A DNA stretch of 64,000 nucleotides from Halanaerobium polyolivorans (GCF_020711195.1 NZ_JAJFAT010000005.1:62001-126000); one strand, 5' to 3'; positions 44,479-54,063 are shown, counted from the first letter of the stretch. A program made the numbers and translations. Notes: a model not told the origin generated them from the letters alone.

Positions 44479-45501
44479 ATGCCATTTAATTTTAAGGCAG
44501 AAAAATATCAGGGAAAAGCACGCGAAAAATATCTAGAAGCAGAAAAGAGAATCCAAAAAATTCATTCTAAATATCCTGATATAAAACAGGCTTATGAATG
44601 CCTAAACTCCCTTAAACGTGAATATTCAATGCTTAAGGTAGGAATTTTTAAACATAGTGAAGAAGAAAAAAAATCGGTAAATAAGCTGAAATCTGAAATT
44701 GAACAGTTAGAAAAACATTATCAGGCTTTACTTAAAAAGCATAATGTTGATCCTGATTATAGAGAGGCTAAATTTGACTGTGAAAAATGTCATGATACAG
44801 GACGTATTTATAGAAACAATCAATATTTAATTTGTAGTTGTGCCAAAAATGATTTGAGGAAGAAAAAACAAAAAAATGGAAATCTGCCTCCTCATCTAAG
44901 AAGCGCAAATTTCAATAAAGCCAATCTTAATTATTATGAAACAGATAAAATAACAGATAGTGGGATGAATTATCGTGAAAATGCCCAAAAAATTTACAGT
45001 ATGGCATCAACTTTTGTGCAGAGGTTTAATCCGGAAAATTTTAATAGAGGTATGATAATTGAGGGCCCTATCGGAAGTGGTAAATCTTATCTTTTGGGTT
45101 GTATAGCAAATGCTCTAATTGACAGAGGTATTCATTTTCGATATATAGTCTATTCTGATCTGCTGCAGCAAATCAGAAGCAGTTATAATCAGGAAAACCC
45201 AACAACTGATGAAAAACAAATTTTAAGTACAGTCCAACAAATACCGGTACTTTTAATTGATGACCTTGGTACAGAAAAAGCAAGTGAATTTGCTGCTTCA
45301 ACCCTTTACCAGATCATAGATAAAAGATATAGGGATGAAAAAGCCATAATTTTAACAACAAATTATTCAGTCAGAAATTTAAAAAATAGATTTCCGGTGA
45401 TGGGAGAAAGAATTTTCCAGCGTTTATTAGAAATGAATAAATACGTGGAATTAGCTGGAAATGTTAGAGTCAAAAAAATAGAAGAACAACAGGAGGCCTA
45501 A
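44479..45501 (+). CDS. DnaI/DnaC-like helicase loader ATPase
   Basis: 340 residues from the ATG at 44479, behind AAGGGGG; the frame extends upstream into the previous gene. The order is: a coiled N-terminal part (to about 90), a zinc site CEKCHDTGR...ICSC (101-121), then an AAA+ core with Walker A GPIGSGKSY (196-204), Walker B VLLIDDLGTE and sensor ILTTNYSVRNL. It loads the replicative helicase onto DNA in an ATP-dependent manner. Adjacent dnaB and dnaD-like genes make this a complete loading cassette. Confidence 0.9.
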   Translation: MPFNFKAEKYQGKAREKYLEAEKRIQKIHSKYPDIKQAYECLNSLKREYSMLKVGIFKHSEEEKKSVNKLKSEIEQLEKHYQALLKKHNVDPDYREAKFDCEKCHDTGRIYRNNQYLICSCAKNDLRKKKQKNGNLPPHLRSANFNKANLNYYETDKITDSGMNYRENAQKIYSMASTFVQRFNPENFNRGMIIEGPIGSGKSYLLGCIANALIDRGIHFRYIVYSDLLQQIRSSYNQENPTTDEKQILSTVQQIPVLLIDDLGTEKASEFAASTLYQIIDKRYRDEKAIILTTNYSVRNLKNRFPVMGERIFQRLLEMNKYVELAGNVRVKKIEEQQEA

Positions 45502-45503
45502 AA

Positions 45504-46892
45504 ATGTCAGCTGATATCAGAAGTATTAAAGCACAGGAAGAAGACCGCTACAGCAAAAAAGAATATCAATTACTAGGCATCCTGCTGCAGTATCCAGATA
45601 AAATTGATGAAGTTGCCGATGTTTTAGAAACCAAGCATTTTCTAGATCCTCAGGCTCAAATAATATTTGATCTGCTTTTAAAACAGTACCAGCAGGATAA
45701 TAAAATATCAAGAACTAAACTATTAATTGATCTCCAGGGTCAGAATGCAGTCACCAAAGCAGAAGAAATTATCGAAAGATTAACTTCAGGTTTCAATACT
45801 GTTGATGAACTTAATCCAACTATAGACCTAATCAAAAAAGATTATCAGCGTTCTTTATTGAATAGGGCATCATCTAAAATCAAAGAACTAACCCAGTCAG
45901 ATGATCTCTCAATAGATGATTATCAAGCAAAAGCTCAGGAAATAATCTTTCAGGCAACAAGTGAAAGCAATGATCTGCAAAAACATATCTATAGTATGGA
46001 AGAAGCTTTAATGGAATCATTTTCAAATTATATGGATCGCAAACATAAAAAAGCAGATGTAGGTTTAAGGAGTGGATTCATTTCTCTAGATAATTTAATT
46101 GGCGGTTTTAAAAGAGGCCATTTAAATGTTATAGCTGCTTCTACCTCGATGGGTAAAACAGCTTTTGCAATTAATATTGCGAAAAATGTCCTAAAAAGGA
46201 AGGCCAAAGTTGCAATTATTTCACTGGAGATGGATGCTACCGAGGTTATGGATAGAATGATTATTCAAGAAGCCCAGGTTAATGGCTGGAAATATACTCA
46301 AGGTGAAACAAATGATCAGGAAGATAAAAGAATTTCTAAAGCCCTGGATAATCTTCATGAAATGCCTTTAATGATTTCTGATGAACGTGGTTTAAATACC
46401 GCTCAAATAAGGGCCAGGCTTCGTAAGTTTAAAGCTCAATTAGATGGAATCGATCTTGCAGTTATAGATTATTTACAGATGATTCAGCTGCCCGATGAGC
46501 ACGCCCAAAATACTGCAAGAGCTGTGGGACAAATTGTATTACAGCTGAGAAACCTTGCTTCAGAGCTTGATATACCTGTTATTTTAATCTCACAGATAAG
46601 TCGTAGCTTTACCAGTCGGACTGATAAAAGACCAGTGCTCTCAGATCTTAGAGATTCTGGTAATATTGAGGAAGTTGCAGATGGAGTAATCTTTTTATAT
46701 CGACATGCTCACACATCTGCTAAAGCCCGTGAGGAAGCAGAAGCAGAAGGTACCGAAAATGATACAGATGTTATCATTGCCAAACAGCGTACAGGTCAAA
46801 CAGGCAGCATAAAATTATATTTTGAAGAAGAATTTATTCGTTTTGTTGATCCAGAAAATCTCTCTCTAGAAGGAACGATGCCTCATGGCTAA
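45504..46892 (+). CDS. dnaB: Replicative DNA helicase DnaB
   Basis: 462 residues. N-terminal helical domain (about 17-115), then the RecA-like motor: Walker A ASTSMGKTAF (212-221), IISLEMDATEVMDRM, VIDYLQMIQL (Walker B) and the arginine-finger/H4 region SQISRSFTSRTDKRPVLSDLRDSGNIEEVADGVIFLYR. No intein. The hexamer unwinds the fork. In many firmicutes dnaB follows rplI; here rplI is 14 kb away without dnaB, so this is probably the housekeeping copy in a new place. AGGAGG precedes the ATG; the gene begins three bases after the loader gene. Confidence 0.93.
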   Translation: MSADIRSIKAQEEDRYSKKEYQLLGILLQYPDKIDEVADVLETKHFLDPQAQIIFDLLLKQYQQDNKISRTKLLIDLQGQNAVTKAEEIIERLTSGFNTVDELNPTIDLIKKDYQRSLLNRASSKIKELTQSDDLSIDDYQAKAQEIIFQATSESNDLQKHIYSMEEALMESFSNYMDRKHKKADVGLRSGFISLDNLIGGFKRGHLNVIAASTSMGKTAFAINIAKNVLKRKAKVAIISLEMDATEVMDRMIIQEAQVNGWKYTQGETNDQEDKRISKALDNLHEMPLMISDERGLNTAQIRARLRKFKAQLDGIDLAVIDYLQMIQLPDEHAQNTARAVGQIVLQLRNLASELDIPVILISQISRSFTSRTDKRPVLSDLRDSGNIEEVADGVIFLYRHAHTSAKAREEAEAEGTENDTDVIIAKQRTGQTGSIKLYFEEEFIRFVDPENLSLEGTMPHG

Positions 46893-47079
46893 TTGTGACA
46901 GCCTTGATTTAAAATTAATATTATCTTTTGCTCAATCATATAAAGAACTCTATCAAAGAGGAAAAATTAATGAAGATCAATTAAGACAAGTCTTAGACTT
47001 AATTGATAATTATCAAAATTTTAATCCTGATGAATTTACAGCTGAACTAAAAAAGATTTTTCCAAATAGCAGCTTTTAA
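46885..47079 (+). CDS. Small protein of unknown function at the end of the dnaB operon
   Basis: 64 residues, start overlapping the dnaB stop by eight bases (ATGGCTAA). It is predicted as three helices without membrane segment: DLKLILSFAQSYKELYQRGK, INEDQLRQVLDLIDNYQN, PDEFTAELKKIF. No family recognised. Codon use matches the neighbours and the overlap implies translational coupling, so it is likely real. The operon terminator follows 27 bases later. Confidence 0.6.
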   Translation: MANCDSLDLKLILSFAQSYKELYQRGKINEDQLRQVLDLIDNYQNFNPDEFTAELKKIFPNSSF

Positions 47080-47105
47080 AATATAATTATTAAGCAAAAT
47101 AAAAA

Positions 47106-47154
47106 CTCCCCTCTTTTGCCAGAAAAACCACTAATAGCAAAAAGGGGAGATTTG
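47106..47154. terminator. Intrinsic terminator after the dnaB operon (probably bidirectional)
   Basis: CTCCCC-TTTTGC (47106-47119) pairs with GCAAAA-GGGGAG (47137-47149) around an apical loop, with a small internal loop. T-rich sequence follows on both sides between the convergent genes. Confidence 0.8.
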
Positions 47155-47171
47155 TTATCTAAAATCAAGTT

Positions 47172-47441
47172 TTAAATATCATAAGTTTTGTCTTCTTTAT
47201 CAGCATTTTGTTCTTTTGTAAAGGGTTCAGACTCAGCTTCATAACTAACATCAATATGGCTTGGCTTTTCCGGAATAATTGCCCAAGCCACAATGTAAGC
47301 AATAAGTCCAGCTCCAGATATAAAAATTAAAATTACAGCAATTAATCTAATCAAGGTTGAGTCGATCCCGAAATATTCTCCTATTCCACCACAAACTCCT
47401 CCAATTTTTTTGTCTTTTTTTGAACGATATAACTTTTTCAA
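47172..47441 (-). CDS. PspC domain membrane protein
   Basis: 89 residues. I choose TTG 47441, which follows GAGG at eight bases and gives the typical start [23 protein letters not shown] (residues 2-23 region). A single transmembrane helix follows ([29 protein letters not shown]). The C-terminal third is acidic. PspC proteins act in phage-shock/envelope stress responses with PspA; no pspA lies near, so the role here is open. Confidence 0.85.
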   Translation of the reverse strand: MKKLYRSKKDKKIGGVCGGIGEYFGIDSTLIRLIAVILIFISGAGLIAYIVAWAIIPEKPSHIDVSYEAESEPFTKEQNADKEDKTYDI

Positions 47442-47592
47442 ACTAACCACCTCGTTTTAAAATTTTAAATGAATATTTTTTTTGCATTGTTATATAAACT
47501 ATAATATAATTAACCTAGTAAAGTGCTAGGTTTTATTCAGATTTTACTAATTTTTTTAAAGTAATTATCAGCTCAACCAAGGAGGTGTCAAA

Positions 47593-48048
47593 ATGGAAAA
47601 AATGCCTAAAGCCCTCAAGTTATTCTTGCTTTATGCTTTAGTTCAGTTAGTATTTCATACCATAGGAGAATATACTATCTGTGGTATTTTTTATACAATG
47701 GAAGGCCAGGGTTTTTTAGAACACCAGCTCTTAATGTTTTCTGCTATAACAGGTGATGTTTTTATTGGCCTGGGTTTATTTCTTATCCTAGCCTTTGTCA
47801 ATAAAAGAAGTGACTGGTTTTTAGATAAATGGGAGAGAAAAGATATAGTAATCTATTTATTATATTCAATTTTAATTTCTTTTTATTTTGAAATTCATGC
47901 CCTACATACTAGTCGCTGGGGATATCAAACCGATATGCCCTTAGTGCCTGGTACTCCAATCGGACTGGTTCCTGTATTATATTTAATAATAGTCTTACCA
48001 CTCGCTTTAATAGTAACTAAGAAAATTTACCAGAGCAAATTTGCCTGA
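47593..48048 (+). CDS. Membrane protein of unknown function
   Basis: 151 residues, four predicted helices (about 9-30, 48-68, 88-107, 123-146). AAGGAGG precedes the ATG. Conserved-looking loops are HTIGEYTICGIFYTMEG, and EIHALHTSRWGYQTDMPLVPGTPIGLVP between helices 3 and 4, rich in His, Arg and Trp and possibly a cofactor or lipid site. I do not recognise the family. Single gene with a strong terminator. Confidence 0.7.
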   Translation: MEKMPKALKLFLLYALVQLVFHTIGEYTICGIFYTMEGQGFLEHQLLMFSAITGDVFIGLGLFLILAFVNKRSDWFLDKWERKDIVIYLLYSILISFYFEIHALHTSRWGYQTDMPLVPGTPIGLVPVLYLIIVLPLALIVTKKIYQSKFA

Positions 48049-48056
48049 TTAAATTT

Positions 48057-48085
48057 CCAGCCAAATAAATTTTGGCTGGTTTTTT
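48057..48085 (+). terminator. Intrinsic terminator of the 47593 membrane protein gene
   Basis: CCAGCCAAA / TTTGGCTGG with a five-base loop, followed by TTTTTT. Confidence 0.9.
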
Positions 48086-48098
48086 AACTTAAAAAACT

Positions 48099-49214
48099 TT
48101 AAAAAGTATAACTTAAAGTCAATTCTAAAGACTTTCCTCCTTCAGCAAGTAGTTCATCTTCACTACCAAAAGGAATAATCCCCCTCAACTCTAAAAGCAA
48201 ATCACTGCTAAATAAATAAGAATAATTTGGTATAATTAATGTACTGCCATCACCTAAGTAACTAACAGTAATAATTCCAATTGAAGAAAACTCATCTGGT
48301 TCAAAAGCAATACTGCTGTTAAATAATTCTACTTTTCCTGCAGCACCATTAGAGCTCAAAAAATCATTTTCACTTTCGCTAATCGGATCAAAAAAACTGA
48401 AATCTCTAATCTCATCTTCAATACCACTTATTCTTAAATATTCTCCCTGCAGCCTAATTCTCCTTCCATCTAACATTGAATAACTGTAATCTGAACCAAT
48501 TTGATAAATATTGTAATCTATTTTTTCATTTTGCCATTTAGCAAGAGATGAGTAAACACCAAGTGGTCCTAAATCACCCTTGGCAGTTAAAGCAAAACGA
48601 TCAAGATCTCCACCTTCTCCATCAGAAGGATCTTTTACATAATTAGCTGTTAAATCATAACTTCGCACATTGCTTCTGCCTCTCAATGCCCATTTATTAT
48701 TATCTGCATCAGTATCAGAAACAACAAAGGTTAAACCACTGCCCCAGCCAATTGGATAATATAATTCTATTCCATCTACAAATTTAGCCCTGCTCTCCTC
48801 CTCTAAAGCTTCTGCCCCAAGAGTATAGTCAGCTGGATTAAGCAAAGAACCAAAAGCCCAGGAAACCGGTTGGCGACCAAATTTAGCTGTAAAAGGGCCT
48901 AAATCTTTGCGCAGATAAAGCCTTTTAAACCAGATTTCTGCCTCAGCTCCATCAACCACAATAACTGCTCTATTTTGCAGGTCTACAGCTGCATCATATG
49001 GTAATAGCATTTCTAATTCCAACTCTGTTCTAAAATTGCTGTCTAAAGAAGAGTCCTGATAGATTAAATTGCTGATAAAGCTAGCCTTACCACCAATTTC
49101 AACTGCAGAAACAGCTTGATTCCAAAAAAAGAAAATAAGCAATAAGAAAAATATTATCCCAAGAACTATAGCTGCTGAACTCAGCCTCTGATTTTTATGC
49201 TCGGCTTTTTTCAT
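48099..49214 (-). CDS. Outer-membrane beta-barrel protein, partner of the Lol-like operon
   Basis: 371 residues from ATG 49214, behind AAGGAAG. A long N-terminal signal/anchor (about 14-37, cleavage after VSA) precedes some 16 amphipathic strands, for example FRTELELEMLLPYD, AEIWFKRLYLRKDLGPFTAKFGRQPVSW and the last KSLELTLSYTF, ending in phenylalanine. The early GRQPVSWAFGSLLNPADY block resembles porin-like DUF1302/alginate-export-type barrels. Position directly after the LolA-like gene suggests it is the outer-membrane client or exit of that export system (inference). Confidence 0.7.
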   Translation of the reverse strand: MKKAEHKNQRLSSAAIVLGIIFFLLLIFFFWNQAVSAVEIGGKASFISNLIYQDSSLDSNFRTELELEMLLPYDAAVDLQNRAVIVVDGAEAEIWFKRLYLRKDLGPFTAKFGRQPVSWAFGSLLNPADYTLGAEALEEESRAKFVDGIELYYPIGWGSGLTFVVSDTDADNNKWALRGRSNVRSYDLTANYVKDPSDGEGGDLDRFALTAKGDLGPLGVYSSLAKWQNEKIDYNIYQIGSDYSYSMLDGRRIRLQGEYLRISGIEDEIRDFSFFDPISESENDFLSSNGAAGKVELFNSSIAFEPDEFSSIGIITVSYLGDGSTLIIPNYSYLFSSDLLLELRGIIPFGSEDELLAEGGKSLELTLSYTF

Positions 49215-49306
49215 CAAAAACACTTCCTTTATCTAAATCAACTTTTTAACAATTGCTTCTTTCTTTTAACAAATATTCATCATTTAAGCTTAATATTAAT
49301 AAAGCA

Positions 49307-50155
49307 CTAGCGCAAGCGCTGTAAGGTAAAGATAGCTTCGGGAAGTTCAGCATTAAAGTCTATTTCATTTATAATAAATTCTGTGCTTGTGTTTTTCCGC
49401 AGCTTATTTTCCATAACAGAATGCACTGGATACCAGCGTCCATCAATTTCAGCCATCTCTATTAGTTCAAGCTCTTTTAATAATCTACCACTTTCTGTAT
49501 AAAGTTCTTCTCTCAAGCCCACAAATCTTTCCCGGTCGATCCAAACAATCCGCCTATAATAGCTTACTTCTTTACCAGGCACTTTAACTCCTTCCAGCTT
49601 ATAAGCAGGCCTACCATTATATTCTTCTATCCCTAATAATTCAAAATGATAAAGGTCGGTCAATTTATCCGATTCCAGCATATCTTGATAGGAAAAGTCA
49701 CTGCCCATCATCCCCTGTTCCAACATATGGCCTGATATTTTGACCAAATCTTCTGCTTCGGGAAAAAACATCCAAAGGTCATCACCTCGTTTTAAAAATT
49801 TAGTTCCCCGATCACGGGGATTAGTGAACTCAGCTAGAGCATTTGTCTGATCCTGCCAAACCCTCATTGCTTTAATCTGTTCTCTCCCACCACTTTTAAT
49901 AATCATTTGTGCTTCTGAATAAGCAGTTATTATATATTCATTATCATCTCTTTTATTAATTATTTCTTCAGCACTTAACTCTACTTCATCTTGAGCATCA
50001 ATTTCATTTTCAGTCACTGTTTCCCCAGTTTTTTCTGCATAATTTATATCTTCTGCCAAGGCCTGAGCAGCAGACAGCATTAGAAAAAGCAGGCTGAGCA
50101 TTAAAATTAAGGCTGTTACTTTTAAAATTTTAGCTCTATCAAAAACTAATCTCAT
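49307..50155 (-). CDS. LolA-like outer-membrane lipoprotein-sorting protein
   Basis: 282 residues. Signal peptide (about 8-34, cleavage near ALA-ED), then a LolA/LolB-type half-barrel of antiparallel strands: EYIITAYSEAQMIIKS, LAEFTNPRDRGTKFLKRGDDLWMFFPEAEDLVKISGH, and DGRWYPVHSVMENKLRKNTSTEFIINEIDFN. This is the LolA_like variant (PF17131 type), which normally lies with RND or MacB/LolCE-like transporters. It would carry a lipidic substrate across the periplasm between the ABC transporter and the outer membrane. AAGGAG precedes the ATG. Confidence 0.85.
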   Translation of the reverse strand: MRLVFDRAKILKVTALILMLSLLFLMLSAAQALAEDINYAEKTGETVTENEIDAQDEVELSAEEIINKRDDNEYIITAYSEAQMIIKSGGREQIKAMRVWQDQTNALAEFTNPRDRGTKFLKRGDDLWMFFPEAEDLVKISGHMLEQGMMGSDFSYQDMLESDKLTDLYHFELLGIEEYNGRPAYKLEGVKVPGKEVSYYRRIVWIDRERFVGLREELYTESGRLLKELELIEMAEIDGRWYPVHSVMENKLRKNTSTEFIINEIDFNAELPEAIFTLQRLR

Positions 50156-50193
50156 TTGATCACTCCTTAGTTGTTAAGCCAAATAATCACAAA

Positions 50194-51444
50194 TTAGATA
50201 TCTCTTAAAGCTTCTGTGGGATCCATATTTGCCGCTCTGTAAGCAGGAATAATAGCAGTTAGGCTTGTAATTACAATTCCTAAACTGAAGCCAAAAATTA
50301 AATGCTCTAATTTAAAATTAGGATAAATTATTGTTGTCATTAATATATCCATATCTTCAATTGCAGTTCCATAATTAATTCCAATGTCAGATAAAAAATA
50401 AGTTAAAGTACCACCTGCAATAGAACCAATAAAGCTTCCAATTACCGCCATTGCTCCACCTTCAAGAATAAATAGTTTTAAAATATCTTTTTTCTTGAGT
50501 CCCAGAGCACTCATCATTCCAATTTCTTGAGTACGTTCATTAACTATCATAACCATTGTATTAATTACAACAATAGAAGCCAGCAAAAGCAGAAAAATAT
50601 AGATGAAGTTATAAATTCTTTCTCCAACCTGTAATAACTGAATAAAAGAACTGCCTTCTCGCCATTCTTGGGCTAAATAACGTTCTCCTTCATTGGCAGA
50701 TAGATAATTTTTAACTGCCGGTAGATAATTAATAGCCTTATCCCTATCATCTGTAACTAATAATAGCTCAGTACTTTCTTCTTCTAAATAAAGCAGATGC
50801 CTAGCTGTGTCAATTGGCATAAAAACTAGATCTTTATTTAGCAAAGGTAGATTGCTTTCAATGCGACCAACAATATCAAACGTCGCTCCCTGAAAAGAGC
50901 TGTAAGCAGTATTAAATACCATTGTTACCCGCTCACCAACATTTTTATCTATCCGTCTTAATAGTTCTGTTCCCATTACAACTTCTCTATTACCACTGCT
51001 GACCATCCGGCCCTCTACCAATTCTCTTTCTAAATTAGTAAATTTCAATTCTTTTTGACCATCTACTCCCCAGGCCATCATCTGTACAAGCTCTTCTTCT
51101 GTGCTAACTGCTGCCCCAAATTTCACTCTAGGAATTACCATTTCAATTCCTTCTAATTTGAGCAGCTCATTCTCCATTTCACTTAAAGATTTATTAGCAA
51201 TTCCATCCACAGTGTAGGCTAAAGACAAAAGTCTTTGTTTTTGCTCATATTCTTGATCCATAATTTTAATATGACCTGTATCATAGTGAATATACATTGA
51301 ATAGCTTGATTCTATCATTCCATCAATTAATCCCCTTGCAAAAACAATCACAATCACCGCAAAAGCAATAGCTAAAACTGAGACAAAAGTTCTTAACTTA
51401 TTTCTAAACATATTTTTTAAAGCTATATTAATCAGAAATTTCAT
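50194..51444 (-). CDS. ABC transporter permease, LolC/E-MacB type (second)
   Basis: 416 residues. One N-terminal helix (about 19-40), a large extracytoplasmic MacB-PCD domain (about 45-260) and three C-terminal helices of the FtsX domain (about 280-405). Blocks: NIALKNMFRNKLRTFVSVLAIAF, VNTMVMIVNERTQEIGMMSALGLKKKDILKLFILEG and IPAYRAANMDPTEALRDI. Such permeases are mechanotransmitters that lift substrates, such as lipoproteins, from the outer face of the inner membrane. Starts 14 bases after the first permease gene. Confidence 0.9.
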   Translation of the reverse strand: MKFLINIALKNMFRNKLRTFVSVLAIAFAVIVIVFARGLIDGMIESSYSMYIHYDTGHIKIMDQEYEQKQRLLSLAYTVDGIANKSLSEMENELLKLEGIEMVIPRVKFGAAVSTEEELVQMMAWGVDGQKELKFTNLERELVEGRMVSSGNREVVMGTELLRRIDKNVGERVTMVFNTAYSSFQGATFDIVGRIESNLPLLNKDLVFMPIDTARHLLYLEEESTELLLVTDDRDKAINYLPAVKNYLSANEGERYLAQEWREGSSFIQLLQVGERIYNFIYIFLLLLASIVVINTMVMIVNERTQEIGMMSALGLKKKDILKLFILEGGAMAVIGSFIGSIAGGTLTYFLSDIGINYGTAIEDMDILMTTIIYPNFKLEHLIFGFSLGIVITSLTAIIPAYRAANMDPTEALRDI

Positions 51445-51457
51445 CAGCTAACCTCCT

Positions 51458-52693
51458 TTAACGGTGATAAATTGCTTTAATAGGATCTTTACGAGCAGCC
51501 CATAATGCCGGAAAAATACTGGCTAAAATCGAAACAAATAAGCCATAAGAAAAAACAAAAACAAAAGAAGCTATACTCCAACCAGCATAAATAGTTCCAC
51601 TAACCGGAAAACCATAAGTTATCTCTCCTCCACCAGCTAAGGTGCTCATATCTATACCATAATGATTAAATATATATAGGCCAATAGCTCCCATGATCAA
51701 GCCCATGATTCCACCTATCAAACCGATCCCTGCAGCTTCTCCCATGAAAATATGAACTATCTCTTTTTCTCTCATTCCCATGGCTTTCATCATTCCCAAT
51801 TCTTCCATCCGTTCTAAGGCAGAAAGAATTACTGTATTAACTATTCCAACTGCTGCAATAGTTAAAATTATAGCTAGGACAATCTGAGTCTCAATCTGCT
51901 GTAGTTCCAACATATAGATTAAGTTTTCAGAAGTACTGCGCCATGAATATGCTCTTAGAGGATCATTCAAGGCTGGATTCAAGTCTTCAACAGCAGTAAT
52001 ACCACGTTGGCGTTCTTCCATTCTCAAAACATAATGACTGATTTGATCACCAAGATTTAAGGATGCTTGAGCAGTAGAAAGTGGTATAAAAACAGTGCTG
52101 TCATTCAGACTTGGATGAGGAGTGTTAAATAGACCAACTATTTCTCCATCAATTGTATTAAATGTCTGTTCTGCTGTTCTAATCAACATGATTCCATAAT
52201 CACCAATTTCAAAATCCATCAAATCTGCCAGTCTAGCTCCCATAATAATTTCTCTGCTTCCAGCTGTTGGCATTCTTCCTGAAATAAGATGTTTTTCTAA
52301 ATCAAATACAGCTGGATCTTTGCCTGGATCAATACCTACTCCTTTTACAGGTAATTCGTCAATCCCATTATTAAGGTTTACGGAAAAATCAAGTCTTCTG
52401 GTATATGCTTCTAAGCCAGCTGTAGCTTCAATTTGCTCTTCTATCTCTCTAGTAGGTGTAAGTAAATTTTTCAAAGGAAGTTCATCCCTGTCTGCAAAAT
52501 AATTGCGATCTGTAATTTGAAGGTGGCCACTATCTAAATTAATTATATTAGCAAAAGATATTTCCGTTAAGCCCATCATCAAACCTTCTATCATAATATA
52601 AACTAAAATAGCAAAAGCAATGATCAAAGCAGTAATAAAAACTCTTCTTTTATGCCTGCTTAAATTTCTAATAACCAACCTTGGGAGGAACAT
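51458..52693 (-). CDS. ABC transporter permease, LolC/E-MacB type (first)
   Basis: 411 residues from ATG 52693, preceded by GGAGGG; the frame runs on upstream over the ATPase gene end. Same layout as its neighbour: helix 1 (about 20-42), MacB-like periplasmic domain, three FtsX helices with VNTVILSALERMEELGMMKAMGMREKEI and IFPALWAARKDPIKAIYH. The two permeases form a heterodimer, as LolC and LolE do. Confidence 0.9.
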   Translation of the reverse strand: MFLPRLVIRNLSRHKRRVFITALIIAFAILVYIMIEGLMMGLTEISFANIINLDSGHLQITDRNYFADRDELPLKNLLTPTREIEEQIEATAGLEAYTRRLDFSVNLNNGIDELPVKGVGIDPGKDPAVFDLEKHLISGRMPTAGSREIIMGARLADLMDFEIGDYGIMLIRTAEQTFNTIDGEIVGLFNTPHPSLNDSTVFIPLSTAQASLNLGDQISHYVLRMEERQRGITAVEDLNPALNDPLRAYSWRSTSENLIYMLELQQIETQIVLAIILTIAAVGIVNTVILSALERMEELGMMKAMGMREKEIVHIFMGEAAGIGLIGGIMGLIMGAIGLYIFNHYGIDMSTLAGGGEITYGFPVSGTIYAGWSIASFVFVFSYGLFVSILASIFPALWAARKDPIKAIYHR

Positions 52694-52694
52694 T

Positions 52695-53384
52695 TTAATC
52701 CCTCCTCTGATCTTTGGTAATTCGACCATCTTTTATTTCTACTAATCTTTTAGCATATTCCATAACCTGAGGGTCATGAGTAGAAAAAATAAAGGTAGTA
52801 TTTAATTCTTCATTCATTTTTTTCATTATCTGAAGAACCTCTTCACTAGTTTCTGAATCAAGATTAGCAGTTGGTTCATCTGCTAAAACTAATTTGGGTT
52901 CTTTAATTAAGGCTCTAGCAACTGCTACTCTTTGTTTTTGCCCACCTGATAATTCATTTGGCTTTCTATAAGCCATATCTCCTAAACCAACCTCATTTAA
53001 AATATGCATTACTTTATCACGTCTGTCTTTTTTAGAATGTTTATCAATTAAGCGAATAGCAAATTCCACATTTTCAAAAGCAGTTAAAACTGGAATCAGG
53101 TTATAACTTTGAAAAATAAAACCAAGATTATAACGCCTTATATCTGCTAACTCATTTCTACTTAGTTGATTAATAGAATTACCAGCAAAAATAATCTCAC
53201 CTGAAGTTGATTTATCCAGACAACCGATCATATTTAGCAAAGTTGTTTTCCCAGAACCAGAAGGGCCAAAAATAGTGGTGAATTCCCCTGACTCTATCTC
53301 CATATCAATTCCTCTTAAAGCCGGCACAGCAATTTTACCCTGTTGATATATTTTCTCTAAAGATATTAATTTAACCAGAGCCAT
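52695..53384 (-). CDS. ABC transporter ATP-binding protein, LolD/MacB type
   Basis: 229 residues from ATG 53384, behind AAGGGGTG. Walker A FGPSGSGKTTLL (about 40-51), signature ELSGGQKQRVAVARAL, Walker B LVLADEPTANLDS with the family-typical TANLDSET, and H-loop FSTHDPQVM. This subfamily powers LolCDE and MacB. The gene ends one base before the first permease's coding start region and follows the regulator gene by two bases. Confidence 0.92.
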   Translation of the reverse strand: MALVKLISLEKIYQQGKIAVPALRGIDMEIESGEFTTIFGPSGSGKTTLLNMIGCLDKSTSGEIIFAGNSINQLSRNELADIRRYNLGFIFQSYNLIPVLTAFENVEFAIRLIDKHSKKDRRDKVMHILNEVGLGDMAYRKPNELSGGQKQRVAVARALIKEPKLVLADEPTANLDSETSEEVLQIMKKMNEELNTTFIFSTHDPQVMEYAKRLVEIKDGRITKDQRRD

Positions 53385-53386
53385 TT

Positions 53387-54031
53387 TTAACACCCCTTAG
53401 CTATTCCATTTTTCATAATATAGATCATTTTATCCACATAATCAAGAATTTGCTCTAAATCTTCGCCTGCCTGATTAGTATTTTCTGGACCATACTTTTG
53501 AAAATAATAATCAATAATACTTATTGAAAAATCAGTCAGCATAAATGCTGTCATTTCGATATCAACTTCTGGATCCAATTCTCCTCTTTGTTCAGCCTTT
53601 TTTAATATATTCAAAAAGAAAAGATTGCTCTTAGGCCTACTTTCAGCATAAATTTCTTTTTTTAATGTTTCATTATCACCTGTTAATAACCTATCTCCAA
53701 TTTTTGAAAGTAGAGGATACTCCTGTTTAAATTTAATCCCACCAATAAATAATGCTCTTAAATATTCGAAAAAACTCTGTTTTTCAAAAGCAGGCAGCTG
53801 CTGATTTAAAAATTCTATTTTTTCATCGGTAGCTTTGCTGATAATATATTTATAAAGATCTTTTTTGTTATCAAAATATTGATAAAAACTTCCCTTAGAT
53901 ATATCTGCATTTTCAATAATTCTATTTGTACTGCTTTTCAAATATGGATAAGCAGCAAACTCCTCCATTCCTGTCTGCAGAATTCTTTCCCGTTTTTGAG
54001 GAGGTAAATTAAAAAAGGTCTGTTTTGGCAC
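53387..54031 (-). CDS. TetR family transcriptional regulator of the Lol-like operon
   Basis: 214 residues from GTG 54031, which has GAGGTG six bases upstream; the longer frame runs through the promoter and is not used. The N-terminal helix-turn-helix (about 1-55) has KRERILQTGMEEFAAYPYLKSSTNRIIENADISKGSFYQYF, typical TetR with the YF-NK-DLY join. The C-terminal ligand domain is helical and ends in an acidic loop. It is the first gene of the operon and very probably represses it through the double palindrome at its own promoter. Confidence 0.88.
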   Translation of the reverse strand: MPKQTFFNLPPQKRERILQTGMEEFAAYPYLKSSTNRIIENADISKGSFYQYFDNKKDLYKYIISKATDEKIEFLNQQLPAFEKQSFFEYLRALFIGGIKFKQEYPLLSKIGDRLLTGDNETLKKEIYAESRPKSNLFFLNILKKAEQRGELDPEVDIEMTAFMLTDFSISIIDYYFQKYGPENTNQAGEDLEQILDYVDKMIYIMKNGIAKGC

Positions 54032-54063
54032 TTTTATCACCTCTAAATTTAAAATTAATTGTA

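Noticed and set aside
43332-46892. Replication genes as part of a prophage or plasmid
   Set aside because: No integrase, repeats or phage structural genes flank them, base composition matches the neighbours, and purine genes adjoin. Treated as the chromosomal cassette, although a second dnaB elsewhere would reopen this.
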